Origin: Bacteroidia bacterium
Lineage (GTDB): Bacteria; Bacteroidota; Bacteroidia; Cytophagales; Cyclobacteriaceae
Assembly: GCA_025356795.1 (NCBI GenBank)
Contig: JANXRR010000268.1
Span: 1-16,865, forward strand
Direction: 5' to 3'
Length of the DNA: 16,865 nucleotides
Position numbers and translations under genes: made by a program
The notes under the pieces: model-generated
Told to the model about the DNA's origin: nothing
What the model saw: only the letters and a program-made list of their open reading frames with translations
Databases searched by the model: none
Shown: piece after piece, positions 7,380 to 14,906 of the stretch
Numbering within the stretch: the stretch's first letter is position 1
Layout: each line of letters starts with the position of its first letter

Positions 7380-8516
7380 TCATGATTTAGGTGGACTAAT
7401 TACTTTCGCCAATTGAATAGAAGTATCAAACAAAATCATTTTGGCACTTCCGTTTCTTTCTAAATGAAAGCTGGCTTCATTCAACATCTTTTGAATGTGT
7501 TCAATTTTTTTCACCGTTAATAGCTTACTGAATTTTTGAATGCGCTCAAGGTCATTTCCTTGAATACGATTGATAACACTGGCCCCCAACATGTGCAAAA
7601 GTGTTTCGCGTATGAGCGAAAGGCTAAAATGCAGAAGATTGCGTTGGCTTAATTTATCTAGTTGATGGAACTCCTCTGAGGATGCTAACAACTTATCATA
7701 CCTATGCTGGTAGCAAGCACCCATCCAGGCAAAAAACCATTCGCTGCTTTGATCATCCTCACCACCATCAATAAGTTTGAATGCTTGATTTAAATTGCCT
7801 TCTGCCAAATGAACAATTTTTGTTGCTTTAGCAGCATCTATGTTTTTAGTCTTTACCAAATAGTTAGCCAACTCGGCATCTGCAAGCATTGGTACTTTTA
7901 TGAGTTGGGTGCGTGAAAGAAGTGTTGCCAGTAATTTTTCTGAGTTGTTGGAAACCAAAATAAAAAGTGTGTAAGGAGGTGGCTCTTCTAAAATTTTTAA
8001 CAATCCATTAGCAGCGTTTGGATGCAGATATTCTGGTTGCCAGATGAGCATTACTTTATAGCGGCTTTCAAATGGTTTGAGAGAAAGTACTTTAATAATT
8101 TCACGGCTTTCATCTTTGGAAATATTTACTTGTTTATCTTCTCCCCCATAAAAATTTGTCCAGTCATCAAGGCTGCCGAAGGGTTGTTGCAATAGAAAAT
8201 TTCTAAATGTTTTTAATCGATCAGATTTTACTCGCTCCTCATCCTTATCGCCACCCATATTACCTACTGGAAAAACGAAATTTGTATCAGGGTGAATAAA
8301 CTTTAAGCTTTTGCTGCACGCTGGGCAAGCCCCGCATGAATCCGTTGCTCCTTTGTTTTGGCAATGAAGAAATGTTGTATAGGCCAATGCCAATGGTAGA
8401 TTGAGTGCCCCTTCATTTCCCAAAAACAATTGAGCATGAGGAACCTTTCCCTTCTCTATCGATTGGATTAGCTTCTGTTTGATAAAGTTTGAACCTGGTA
8501 TATCCTCAAAGCTCAT
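7380..8516 (-). CDS. holB: DNA polymerase III delta' subunit (clamp-loader)
   Basis: This 378-residue AAA+ protein matches the delta' subunit of the clamp loader, which with delta and tau/gamma loads the beta sliding clamp. The N-terminal region MSFEDIPGSNFIKQKLIQSI and the HAQLFLGNEG segment are typical. The nucleotide-binding loop is degenerate (GNEGALNL at 33-40, no lysine), as expected for the non-ATPase delta' subunit. Four cysteines (C52, C61, C64, C67) form the zinc module. The segment NGLLKILEEPPPYTLFILVS is strongly conserved in delta', and the arginine-finger SRC motif appears as SRT (LLSRTQLIKVP). The C-terminal helical collar domain shows no named motif. It is preceded by the GlmU-like gene with a 63-bp gap on the same strand. 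Confidence 0.93.
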   Translation of the reverse strand: MSFEDIPGSNFIKQKLIQSIEKGKVPHAQLFLGNEGALNLPLALAYTTFLHCQNKGATDSCGACPACSKSLKFIHPDTNFVFPVGNMGGDKDEERVKSDRLKTFRNFLLQQPFGSLDDWTNFYGGEDKQVNISKDESREIIKVLSLKPFESRYKVMLIWQPEYLHPNAANGLLKILEEPPPYTLFILVSNNSEKLLATLLSRTQLIKVPMLADAELANYLVKTKNIDAAKATKIVHLAEGNLNQAFKLIDGGEDDQSSEWFFAWMGACYQHRYDKLLASSEEFHQLDKLSQRNLLHFSLSLIRETLLHMLGASVINRIQGNDLERIQKFSKLLTVKKIEHIQKMLNEASFHLERNGSAKMILFDTSIQLAKVISPPKS

Positions 8517-8579
8517 GAGAATTGTTTTTTACCACATAAGAACAATAGAAGCATTTTTGTGGGTCTCATTTTTTTTCGT

Positions 8580-9770
8580 TCATGCTATTTTCTTTTCCCA
8601 CACACGTTCCGAAGCTGTAGAAATAAATATATTCTCCAAAATAATTTTATCATTTGCGGCCAATTCCACATTTCTGCGCTCCATTGCTTTGCGCGCGGTT
8701 TCCAAGAATTTATAGTGTTGAAAAGTACTAAAGCCCGCTGCCCCACCCCACGCAAAGGAAGGAACAAAATTTCTAGGGAAGCCATCCCCAAAAATATTGG
8801 CACCCACACCCACAACAGTTCCTGTATTAAACATAGTGTTAATGCCGCATTTACTGTGGTCGCCCATTATCAAGCCACAAAAAGTCAAACCTGTATCGAT
8901 AAATCCTTTATTGGTGTAATTCCAAAGTTTAACGTTATCGTAATTGTTTTTAAGATTAGAGGTGTTGGAATCTGCACCCATGTTACACCACTCGCCAAGC
9001 ACCGAACAACCTAAAAAACCATCATGCGCTTTGTTACTGTAACCAAACACAACACTGGTACTTACTTCACCACCCAACTTGCATTGCGGCCCTATTGAAA
9101 CATCGCCCCGGATTTTGGCTCCCATGTTGATGATGGAAGATTCGCCCAAAGCAAAAGCACCACGAATGGCCGCACCCTCCTGCACTTGACTGTTTTTATT
9201 TAGATAAATTGGTCCATTTGTCGCGTTTAAAATAGCTGAGTAAAGCTGAACTCCTTCTTCCAAAAAAATTGCTGACGGATTATATGTTTTTGTATGAACA
9301 TCTTCTATGGGGGCCGATTTTCTTCCCTTTGTGATTAATTCAAAATCGCTGCGGATTTGCGCTCCATTGCATAGAAATATTTTCCAAACCTGATCAATAA
9401 TGGTAATTAGCTGAGAATATTCTTGAATGGCACTGATTATCTCAGGCAGTTCATGTTCACGGGTTCTGTAAGCAAGTACTTTTGTTCCTTTTCTAAGGCC
9501 TTCACCCAATTCCAACTTTTGAATTGCTTCAAAAAAAGCGTGATCTGGGCATATCGCTCCGTTCACCCATACATTATCATTTAAAAACTGAGCGGGAAAC
9601 TTTACTGCAAGAATTTCTTCCGTAGCATAAGAACAAGAATGGCCAACATACTTCTCCCACTTTTCTGCTATAGTTAAAATGCCTGTTCTAATAGCTGCGA
9701 TAGGCCGGGTATAGGTAAAAGGCAGTAGATTGATGCGGATTTCGGGGTCATCAAACAAAATAATGTTCAT
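8580..9770 (-). CDS. GlmU-family sugar nucleotidyltransferase/acetyltransferase (Bacteroidota type)
   Basis: The 396-residue protein corresponds to the alternative GlmU-like family found in Bacteroidota, proposed to supply UDP-N-acetylglucosamine for peptidoglycan and lipopolysaccharide. The first half is a nucleotidyltransferase-like domain (MNIILFDDPEIRINLLPFTY, TRPIAAIRTGILTIAEKWEK). The second half, from about residue 180, is a left-handed beta-helix with hexapeptide periodicity (GPIYLNKNSQVQEGAAIRGA, GDHSKCGINTMFNTGTVVGV). It ends with the GFPRNFVPSFAWGG segment that is typical of the family. The canonical GlmU pyrophosphorylase loop LxxGxGTRM is not present, so the enzymatic assignment rests on family membership. 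The ATG at 9770 sits 4 bases after an exact TAnnTTTG box. It is probably the first gene of the cluster continuing through holB. Function is well supported as a family call, less so as biochemistry. Confidence 0.85.
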   Translation of the reverse strand: MNIILFDDPEIRINLLPFTYTRPIAAIRTGILTIAEKWEKYVGHSCSYATEEILAVKFPAQFLNDNVWVNGAICPDHAFFEAIQKLELGEGLRKGTKVLAYRTREHELPEIISAIQEYSQLITIIDQVWKIFLCNGAQIRSDFELITKGRKSAPIEDVHTKTYNPSAIFLEEGVQLYSAILNATNGPIYLNKNSQVQEGAAIRGAFALGESSIINMGAKIRGDVSIGPQCKLGGEVSTSVVFGYSNKAHDGFLGCSVLGEWCNMGADSNTSNLKNNYDNVKLWNYTNKGFIDTGLTFCGLIMGDHSKCGINTMFNTGTVVGVGANIFGDGFPRNFVPSFAWGGAAGFSTFQHYKFLETARKAMERRNVELAANDKIILENIFISTASERVWEKKIA

Positions 9771-9774
9771 AGGG

Positions 9775-9782
9775 CAAAAATA
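9775..9782 (-). promoter_or_regulatory. Putative -7 box (TATTTTTG) abutting the GlmU-like gene start
   Basis: Read on the minus strand, TATTTTTG matches TAnnTTTG and is separated from the ATG at 9770 by only CCCT. Transcription would start at or next to the A of the ATG, giving a leaderless or nearly leaderless mRNA. No good -33 TTG lies at 17-23 bases, so the assignment is tentative. A promoter here fits the strong terminator of rpmE immediately upstream. Confidence 0.4.
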
Positions 9783-9827
9783 GCGGAAGTTATGCCACGT
9801 GTTAAGAACTCTTGGAAGGTTTTTTAC

Positions 9828-9858
9828 AAAATTAAAAGGTCTCCTTGTGGGAGACCTT
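9828..9858 (-). terminator. Intrinsic terminator of rpmE
   Basis: A 9-bp perfect stem (AAGGTCTCC at 9836-9844 with GGAGACCTT at 9850-9858, five-base loop) is followed on the minus strand by TTTTAATTTTG. This is a classic rho-independent terminator placed 25 bp after the rpmE stop codon and before the GlmU-like gene, separating the two transcripts. Confidence 0.85.
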
Positions 9859-9882
9859 CAATGAATATAGTTTAAAGCTAGG

Positions 9883-10131
9883 CTAAGCTTTCTTTTGATA
9901 CTTGTTTTTGAATTTTTCAACACGTCCTGCTGTATCCACAAACATCTTCTTGCCAGTAAAAAATGGGTGAGACGCTGAACTAACTTCGACTTTCACAACA
10001 GGATATTCCTTGCCGTCTGTCCACGTAATGGTTTCTTTGGGAACATTGGTGGATTTTGTTAAGAACTTAAAATCGCTGGTGGTATCCCAAAAAACGACTT
10101 CTTTATAGTTTGGATGTATGCTTTTTTTCAT
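9883..10131 (-). CDS. rpmE2: 50S ribosomal protein L31, type B
   Basis: The 82-residue protein is bL31 of the large ribosomal subunit. It begins [20 protein letters not shown] and contains [20 protein letters not shown], both hallmark segments. The zinc-binding CxxC pair of type A L31 is absent (there is no cysteine at all) and the length is that of the zinc-independent type B form. In many bacteria type B is the low-zinc paralogue. In Bacteroidota it is commonly the main copy, and nothing in the promoter here resembles a Zur site that I can recognise. It is monocistronic by structure: its own promoter upstream and a strong terminator downstream. Confidence 0.97.
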   Translation of the reverse strand: MKKSIHPNYKEVVFWDTTSDFKFLTKSTNVPKETITWTDGKEYPVVKVEVSSASHPFFTGKKMFVDTAGRVEKFKNKYQKKA

Positions 10132-10150
10132 TTTCTTTTCTTAAGGATTG

Positions 10151-10180
10151 CAAAAATAAGCAACCAAAATCGATTTGCAA
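10151..10180 (-). promoter_or_regulatory. Bacteroidota-type promoter of rpmE2
   Basis: On the minus strand a TTG (complement of 10178-10180) is followed by exactly 19 bases and then TATTTTTG (complement of 10151-10158). This matches the -33 TTG / -7 TAnnTTTG arrangement with ideal spacing. The predicted transcript would start near 10145, leaving a leader of about 14 bases before the ATG at 10131. Confidence 0.7.
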
Positions 10181-10214
10181 GAATTAGAATTAGAATTTGT
10201 AAAGATTGATAAAT

Positions 10215-10222
10215 TACCTTTG
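10215..10222 (+). promoter_or_regulatory. Putative -7 box (TACCTTTG) for the Wzi-like/msbA operon
   Basis: TACCTTTG is an exact TAnnTTTG match 76 bases upstream of the ATG at 10299. A TTTG at 10196-10199 could be the -33 element, but the 15-base spacer is shorter than the usual 17-23. The predicted leader of about 70 bases is AT-rich with a run of ten A. This promoter diverges from that of rpmE2. Confidence 0.5.
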
Positions 10223-10298
10223 CCTCACTTGGGGCATTTAAAAAGTAAAATTCAAAGAATAGCATTTCAAAAAAAAAAGTAGCAACTAACCTAATTTG

Positions 10299-11978
10299 AT
10301 GAGATACTTTGCCTTTTTGTTATTGTCTATTTGTATGAATGGCTTTGCTCAAAGCACAAATGCTGTTCTTAATGAGGACTATTATCACTGGATTGACCGA
10401 TACGAAGTAAAAATTGGCAGGGTTGTTCCTGAGCTGTTCACTTCCGTAAAGCCTTACAAGCAAAAAGCCATTGTTTCATTTCTAGATTCACTTGCAGGCA
10501 AAGACCAAGCTTTCACATCCAAGGTTGATCAAGCAAATGTTGAATTTCTAAAAAATGATACATGGAAATGGAGTAAATCTACTTCCAACGAAAGTAAAAA
10601 ACCTGTCTTTAAATATTTTTACAAAAAGAAATCAGATTGGGCAAATGTTGAAAACCATGATTTTGATTTGCATGTAAATCCAGTGCTTTATCTCGGCTTG
10701 GGCAAAGATTCAAGATCAGATCAAAGTACTTTTATAAATACACGAGGCTTTGAGATAAGAGGCACAATTGATAATAAAATTGGCTTCTATACGTATTTCT
10801 CAGATAACCAATCTAACCTGCCAATGTATGTGCGTGACCAGCTCTCCGCTAATCCTGTATTGCCTCACGAAACATTTTGGAAGAAATATAAACAGAACGG
10901 GGTTGATTTTATTCAAGCACGCGCCTACTTTGATTTCAATATTTCAAAACATATTTATTTTCAATTCGGTCAGGACAGAACGTTTATAGGTAATGGATAC
11001 AGATCACTGATTTTTTCAGATTATTCAGCTCCGAACCTTTTTTTAAGGACTAATTTAAAAATCTGGAAAATCAATTATTTGTTCCAGCTAAACAGGTTAA
11101 CGGCAGATGCTTATGGATCTGTGGGAGGGTCCGCAGATTCAGTTTATCCAGATAAGTACATGGCCTTTCACCACGCTAGTATTAATGTAGGCAAGAAACT
11201 AAATCTTGGCGTTTTTGAATCCGTGGTTTTTAGTCCTAAGGATTCGTTGAGCAACGCCAACTTCGATCCGGCCTATCTTAATCCAATTATTTTTTATCGC
11301 GCAGTTGAGCAGCAAACCGGAAGTGGCAATAGCAACGTAATTCTTGGTGCCGACTTTAAATGGAATGCGTTCAAGGGTTTATCTTTTTATGGCCAGTTTG
11401 TGTTAGATGAATTTGTGATAAAAGAAATTTTAGCGGGCAAAGGTTGGTGGGCTAATAAATTTGCTTTTCAGGCAGGTCTCAAATTGATTGATGTTGCAGG
11501 TATAAGAAATTTGGATCTGCAGTTGGAAACAAATTACATTAAGCCTTACACCTATTCTCATAACTCTTATTCTAGCTACTCTAACTTTAGGCAATCATTG
11601 GCTCATCCAGTAGGTGCAAACCTGATTGAGTTTGTTAGCATTATTCGTTATCAACCACTGGCCAAGCTCAATCTTGTAAGTAAAACATTCTACACCAAAG
11701 TGGGCAGGGATGAAGTCGGTAAAAATTGGGGAAGCAATATTTTAAAAAACAATGTGACCCGTGTGAGCGATTATGGAAATATCATTGGTCAAGGAATTAA
11801 AAACACAGTTCTCTTTTCTGAGTTCACAGTTTCCTATCAGTTGAAGCACAACCTGTTTATTGATCTCAAGCAATTGATGCGCATCAGTAAGTCAGAAGAT
11901 GCTTTCTACAATAACAACACTTCTTTAACATCTTTAGCGGTGCGCTTAAACATTGCTCCACGCACTTATGATTTTTGA
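10299..11978 (+). CDS. Outer-membrane beta-barrel protein, Wzi/RemB-like
   Basis: The 559-residue protein starts with a clear signal peptide (MRYFAFLLLSICMNGFA, predicted cleavage before QST). The mature part alternates polar and aromatic residues in strand-length segments and ends in aromatic F, as outer-membrane barrels do. The segment FGQDRTFIGNGYRSLIFSDY (around residues 228-247), followed by SAPNLFLR, matches the core of the capsule-assembly Wzi family and of the gliding-associated RemB proteins of Flavobacteriia. Wzi anchors group 1 capsule to the outer membrane; RemB is linked to gliding. Which role applies cannot be read from sequence, and no other gliding gene is in the window. A TTG one codon before the ATG is also in frame; the ATG is preferred. 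The msbA-like gene follows after 21 bp. Confidence 0.8.
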   Translation: MRYFAFLLLSICMNGFAQSTNAVLNEDYYHWIDRYEVKIGRVVPELFTSVKPYKQKAIVSFLDSLAGKDQAFTSKVDQANVEFLKNDTWKWSKSTSNESKKPVFKYFYKKKSDWANVENHDFDLHVNPVLYLGLGKDSRSDQSTFINTRGFEIRGTIDNKIGFYTYFSDNQSNLPMYVRDQLSANPVLPHETFWKKYKQNGVDFIQARAYFDFNISKHIYFQFGQDRTFIGNGYRSLIFSDYSAPNLFLRTNLKIWKINYLFQLNRLTADAYGSVGGSADSVYPDKYMAFHHASINVGKKLNLGVFESVVFSPKDSLSNANFDPAYLNPIIFYRAVEQQTGSGNSNVILGADFKWNAFKGLSFYGQFVLDEFVIKEILAGKGWWANKFAFQAGLKLIDVAGIRNLDLQLETNYIKPYTYSHNSYSSYSNFRQSLAHPVGANLIEFVSIIRYQPLAKLNLVSKTFYTKVGRDEVGKNWGSNILKNNVTRVSDYGNIIGQGIKNTVLFSEFTVSYQLKHNLFIDLKQLMRISKSEDAFYNNNTSLTSLAVRLNIAPRTYDF

Positions 11979-11999
11979 TTTAACGCTTAATCTATTTCA

Positions 12000-13823
12000 A
12001 TGAACGATTTTTTTCGAGTGCTAAAATACTCGGGCAACCTTTCCGCACGATTAATAAAGTTTTTTATCTTTTCTATTGTAGGAACCATTTTCAGTGCCAT
12101 GAGTATGGTAGTGGTAATTCCAATGCTTGACATTCTCTTTGACAAAGTAAAAGTAATGGTTACCCCACCTATGCCACCTGTTTCGCTCACAACTGATTAT
12201 TTAACTGGCGTATTTAAGCACTTTTTTTTTCAAATCATTAACGGCCAAGGAAAAACACAAGCTCTTCTTTTTGTCTGTATCGGGGTTGTGAGCAGTGTAT
12301 TGTTGGGCAATATCTTTCGCTACTTTGAGCGGGTGGTAGCTTCAAAAATGCGCGTTGATATTGTGAGGAATTTAAGAAATGAGATTTTTGAAAAGGTAAC
12401 ACAATTGCACCTTGGCTTTTTTAACAATCAGCGCAAAGGAGATTTGATAAGCCGTTTCACCAACGATGTGCAAGAAGTAGAAGGCGCAGTTATGAACAGT
12501 TTAAAAGTTGTTTTCAAAGAGCCTATTACCATCCTTGTTTCTTTTTCTTTATTGTTTTTTATTTCAGTGAAGCTTACCCTGTTTACAATTGTAGTGCTGC
12601 CGTTGGTAGGCGGAGCATTGGCAGAAATAGTGAAGCGCCTTAGGCATCAGGCAAAACAAAGCCAGGAGTCATTGGGGCGCACAGTCAATGTATTAGATGA
12701 AACCTTCGTTGGCATGCGTGTGGTGAAAGCTTTCAACGCACGTAATTATATTCTCAAAAAAATGCACCTGGAAAATGATCATTATAGTAAGGTTAATCTT
12801 TCTATGGCTTATAAAAATGAATTGGCTTCACCTGTGTCAGAATCAATGGGTGTTATTATTATTGCTGGTATCATGTTTTTTGGAGGTCGATTAATTCTTT
12901 CGGGCAGCGATGAATTGGATGCCAGTTCATTCTTGGCCTTCCTTGCCATTTTTGCTCAAATCATTCAACCCGCAAAATCTTTTTCAAATGGAATTACCTC
13001 CATGCAAAAAGGTATTGCTTCCGCCAGAAGAATATTTTCCATCATTGATCTTGAACCTACCATAACAGATAAGCCGACTGCTATTGACCTTAAACAATTC
13101 AACAAAAACATAGAATTCAAAAACGTAAGCTTCTCTTACGAAACCGAATTAATTCTTAAGAATATAAGTCTCACTATAGAAAAAGGAAAAACAGTTGCTT
13201 TGGTGGGGCCTTCTGGAGGAGGTAAATCAACCCTTGCAGATTTGATTCCGCGCTTCTATGACCCCACGAAAGGCGAAGTGTGTATGGATGGCATTTCATT
13301 GTTGGATTACCAGAAGGAATCTATCCGCAAACAAATGGGAATTGTTACCCAAGAGTCCATTCTATTTAACGATACTATTTTTAGTAACATCGCTTTTGGA
13401 ATCGACCTGGCAAGTGAACAAGATGTAATAGAAGCTGCAAAGGTTGCCAATGCTCACGATTTTATCATGCAAACAGAAAATGGGTATCAAACTTTAATTG
13501 GCGAACGTGGCTCCAAACTTTCGGGGGGCCAACGCCAGCGCATAAGCATTGCGAGAGCCGTACTCAAAAATCCACCAATATTAATTTTGGATGAAGCAAC
13601 TTCTGCCTTGGATTCCGAATCAGAAAAGCTAGTGCAAGAAGCACTATTCAATTTGATGAAAAACAGAACTTCCATAGTAATTGCCCATCGGTTAAGTACC
13701 ATTCAAAATGCAGATGAAATTATTGTGATTCAAGAAGGAGAAATTATTGAACGCGGAACTCACGAGCAGCTCAATCAAAAAGACGGATTGTACAAAAAGC
13801 TGAACGACATTCAACGACAATAA
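12000..13823 (+). CDS. MsbA-like ABC exporter (fused permease/ATPase)
   Basis: The 607-residue half-transporter has an N-terminal six-helix exporter domain (about 1-345) and a C-terminal nucleotide-binding domain. Walker A is GPSGGGKST at 403-411 and the Q-loop is in MGIVTQESILFNDT. The signature LSGGQRQR starts at 507, Walker B is ILILDEATSALD with D531/E532, and the switch histidine is H563 in IAHRLST. As a homodimer such proteins flip lipids or export drugs. The family that includes MsbA moves lipid A-core across the inner membrane, and the nearby heptose gene gmhA and the Wzi-like barrel fit an envelope-lipid role. Substrate specificity cannot be proved from motifs, since multidrug exporters look alike. 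The segment at about 50-75 (TPPMPPVSLTTDYLTG) forms a longer first periplasmic loop than in E. coli MsbA. It probably shares a transcript with the barrel gene. Confidence 0.88.
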   Translation: MNDFFRVLKYSGNLSARLIKFFIFSIVGTIFSAMSMVVVIPMLDILFDKVKVMVTPPMPPVSLTTDYLTGVFKHFFFQIINGQGKTQALLFVCIGVVSSVLLGNIFRYFERVVASKMRVDIVRNLRNEIFEKVTQLHLGFFNNQRKGDLISRFTNDVQEVEGAVMNSLKVVFKEPITILVSFSLLFFISVKLTLFTIVVLPLVGGALAEIVKRLRHQAKQSQESLGRTVNVLDETFVGMRVVKAFNARNYILKKMHLENDHYSKVNLSMAYKNELASPVSESMGVIIIAGIMFFGGRLILSGSDELDASSFLAFLAIFAQIIQPAKSFSNGITSMQKGIASARRIFSIIDLEPTITDKPTAIDLKQFNKNIEFKNVSFSYETELILKNISLTIEKGKTVALVGPSGGGKSTLADLIPRFYDPTKGEVCMDGISLLDYQKESIRKQMGIVTQESILFNDTIFSNIAFGIDLASEQDVIEAAKVANAHDFIMQTENGYQTLIGERGSKLSGGQRQRISIARAVLKNPPILILDEATSALDSESEKLVQEALFNLMKNRTSIVIAHRLSTIQNADEIIVIQEGEIIERGTHEQLNQKDGLYKKLNDIQRQ

Positions 13824-13834
13824 TCTACTTGAGC

Positions 13835-13876
13835 ATCTGAGTTATCTGCAATTTCTCGTATCTGATTATCTGCAAT
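13835..13876. repeat. Imperfect direct repeat, two copies 25 bp apart
   Basis: ATCTGAGTTATCTGCAAT (13835-13852) recurs as ATCTGATTATCTGCAAT (13860-13876), differing by one deleted base, with 7 bp between copies. Each copy itself holds two ATCTG units. The pair lies between the msbA-like stop codon and the next promoter. Confidence 0.8.
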
Positions 13877-13904
13877 GCAAGGTTTTAGAAAAAATTGCAT
13901 TTTT
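13874..13904 (+). terminator. Weak intrinsic terminator candidate after the msbA-like gene
   Basis: AATGCAA (13874-13880) can pair with TTGCATT (13895-13901) over a 14-base A-rich loop, and the right arm runs into a short T tract. The stem is only 7 bp and AT-rich, so termination would be inefficient. It overlaps the second repeat copy and the -33 element of the next promoter. Confidence 0.35.
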
Positions 13905-13930
13905 GCTTTACACTAAAAACCCTAAGTTTG
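13902..13930 (+). promoter_or_regulatory. Bacteroidota-type promoter of the small membrane protein/gmhA unit
   Basis: TTTG (13902-13905), a 17-base spacer and TAAGTTTG (13923-13930) fit the -33/-7 consensus of the phylum. The predicted leader is about 12-15 bases before the ATG at 13950, and an AAAAAAGA purine run precedes that ATG. This promoter should drive the small membrane protein and gmhA, possibly yifB too. Confidence 0.65.
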
Positions 13931-13949
13931 TTAACCGAAACAAAAAAGA

Positions 13950-14240
13950 ATGACTAACATTAGAATTGCTCTCTACTCTATTTTTGGACTTTATCATGTA
14001 ATAGCCTTTGGGTTTACAGCTTATTTAGATTCTAACAAAAATGATTGGGGTCTTCTTACTCAGATGCTTACTAAAATACCACTTTTTAAATTCGGAACAC
14101 TAGTTGGCCTACTGCTAATCATAATTGATATTGTATTAAGCTGGCAAGCATCTAAAAAGGCTTCTACTACAATCAAAAATTTACAAAACGAAGTAAATGC
14201 CTTAAAAGCTAAAGCCTACGATCAGAAAGAGAAAAAATAA
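13950..14240 (+). CDS. Small two-helix membrane protein of unknown function
   Basis: I do not recognise this 96-residue protein. It shows a hydrophobic segment at about residues 6-27 (IALYSIFGLYHVIAFGFTAY) and a short polar loop. A second hydrophobic helix follows at about 45-66 (LFKFGTLVGLLLIIIDIVLS), then a lysine-rich C-terminal tail with heptad-like spacing (TIKNLQNEVNALKAKA) that could form a coiled coil. The likely topology is both termini in the cytoplasm. The gene has a good promoter just upstream and ends 6 bp before the gmhA start, so the two are probably co-expressed. Whether it acts with heptose synthesis is not known. Reality as a gene is supported by the promoter, normal codon use and tight spacing. 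Confidence 0.75.
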   Translation: MTNIRIALYSIFGLYHVIAFGFTAYLDSNKNDWGLLTQMLTKIPLFKFGTLVGLLLIIIDIVLSWQASKKASTTIKNLQNEVNALKAKAYDQKEKK

Positions 14241-14246
14241 GATTAC

Positions 14247-14828
14247 ATGGCATTATCTTCCATTATTTCAGCTGAACTAAACGAGGCAGCTAATGTTCTT
14301 CAATCATTTCTAAGCAATCCTAATAATCTTTTCAAAATTGAAGAAGCGGCAAACGCTATTTCAGACTCCATTAAAAATGGAGGGAAGGTGATTTCCTGTG
14401 GCAACGGAGGCTCTCACTGCGATGCCATGCATTTTGCCGAAGAACTTACCGGCCGCTACCGCGAAAATAGACGCGCCCTTCCTGCTATTTGTGTTTCTGA
14501 CCCCAGCCATATTTCATGCGTAAGTAATGACTTTGGCTACGAATTTATTTTTTCCCGATACATAGAAGGCCTCGGTAACAAAGGCGATACTCTGTTGGGA
14601 TTAAGTACCAGCGGAAACTCAGCCAACATTATCAATGCCGTAAAAGTAGCCAAAGAAAAAGGCATGAAAACCATTGTACTTACAGGAAAAGATGGTGGCA
14701 AACTGGCACCATTGGCCGATATAGAAATTCGTGTTCCCCATTTTGGTTATGCCGATCGTATTCAAGAAATCCACATCAAAGTAATTCACATTTTAATGTT
14801 GCTCATTGAAAAGCAGGCAGTAGTTTAA
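14247..14828 (+). CDS. gmhA: Phosphoheptose (D-sedoheptulose-7-phosphate) isomerase
   Basis: GmhA converts sedoheptulose 7-phosphate to D-glycero-D-manno-heptose 7-phosphate, the first step to ADP- or GDP-heptose for lipopolysaccharide core or glycan synthesis. The 193-residue protein has the single SIS-domain fold. The active-site stretches [18 protein letters not shown] (50-67), [12 protein letters not shown] (118-129) and [18 protein letters not shown] (164-181) are intact. E66 and H181 correspond to the catalytic E65 and H180 of the E. coli enzyme. From memory these blocks are essentially identical to the E. coli protein, so the family call is certain. It starts 6 bp after the small membrane gene. 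The other heptose genes (hldE, gmhB, hldD) are not in the window, though an MsbA-like exporter lies just upstream. Confidence 0.97.
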   Translation: MALSSIISAELNEAANVLQSFLSNPNNLFKIEEAANAISDSIKNGGKVISCGNGGSHCDAMHFAEELTGRYRENRRALPAICVSDPSHISCVSNDFGYEFIFSRYIEGLGNKGDTLLGLSTSGNSANIINAVKVAKEKGMKTIVLTGKDGGKLAPLADIEIRVPHFGYADRIQEIHIKVIHILMLLIEKQAVV

Positions 14829-14832
14829 TTTT

Positions 14833-14853
14833 CCAAGAGCGTTAAACGCTTGG
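14833..14853 (+). terminator. Hairpin after gmhA, doubtful terminator
   Basis: CCAAGAGCGTTAAACGCTTGG folds into a 7-bp stem with a 2-base bulge around the 13-base odd palindrome AGCGTTAAACGCT. No T tract follows, so it may attenuate or protect the mRNA end rather than terminate it. It lies 5 bp after the gmhA stop. Confidence 0.3.
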
Positions 14854-14906
14854 AGAGTTGAATAAAAAGAGTTAAAATCAATGTTTCATTTTAACCATTT
14901 TGGATT

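Noticed and set aside
7380..8516. holB as a degenerate or inactivated ATPase
   Set aside because: Loss of the Walker A lysine is normal for the delta' subunit, and the zinc module and core segments are intact.
8559..9014. 151-codon plus-strand frame opposite the GlmU-like gene
   Set aside because: It lies entirely antisense to a well-supported gene, is Cys/His/Lys-rich without any motif, and has no promoter.
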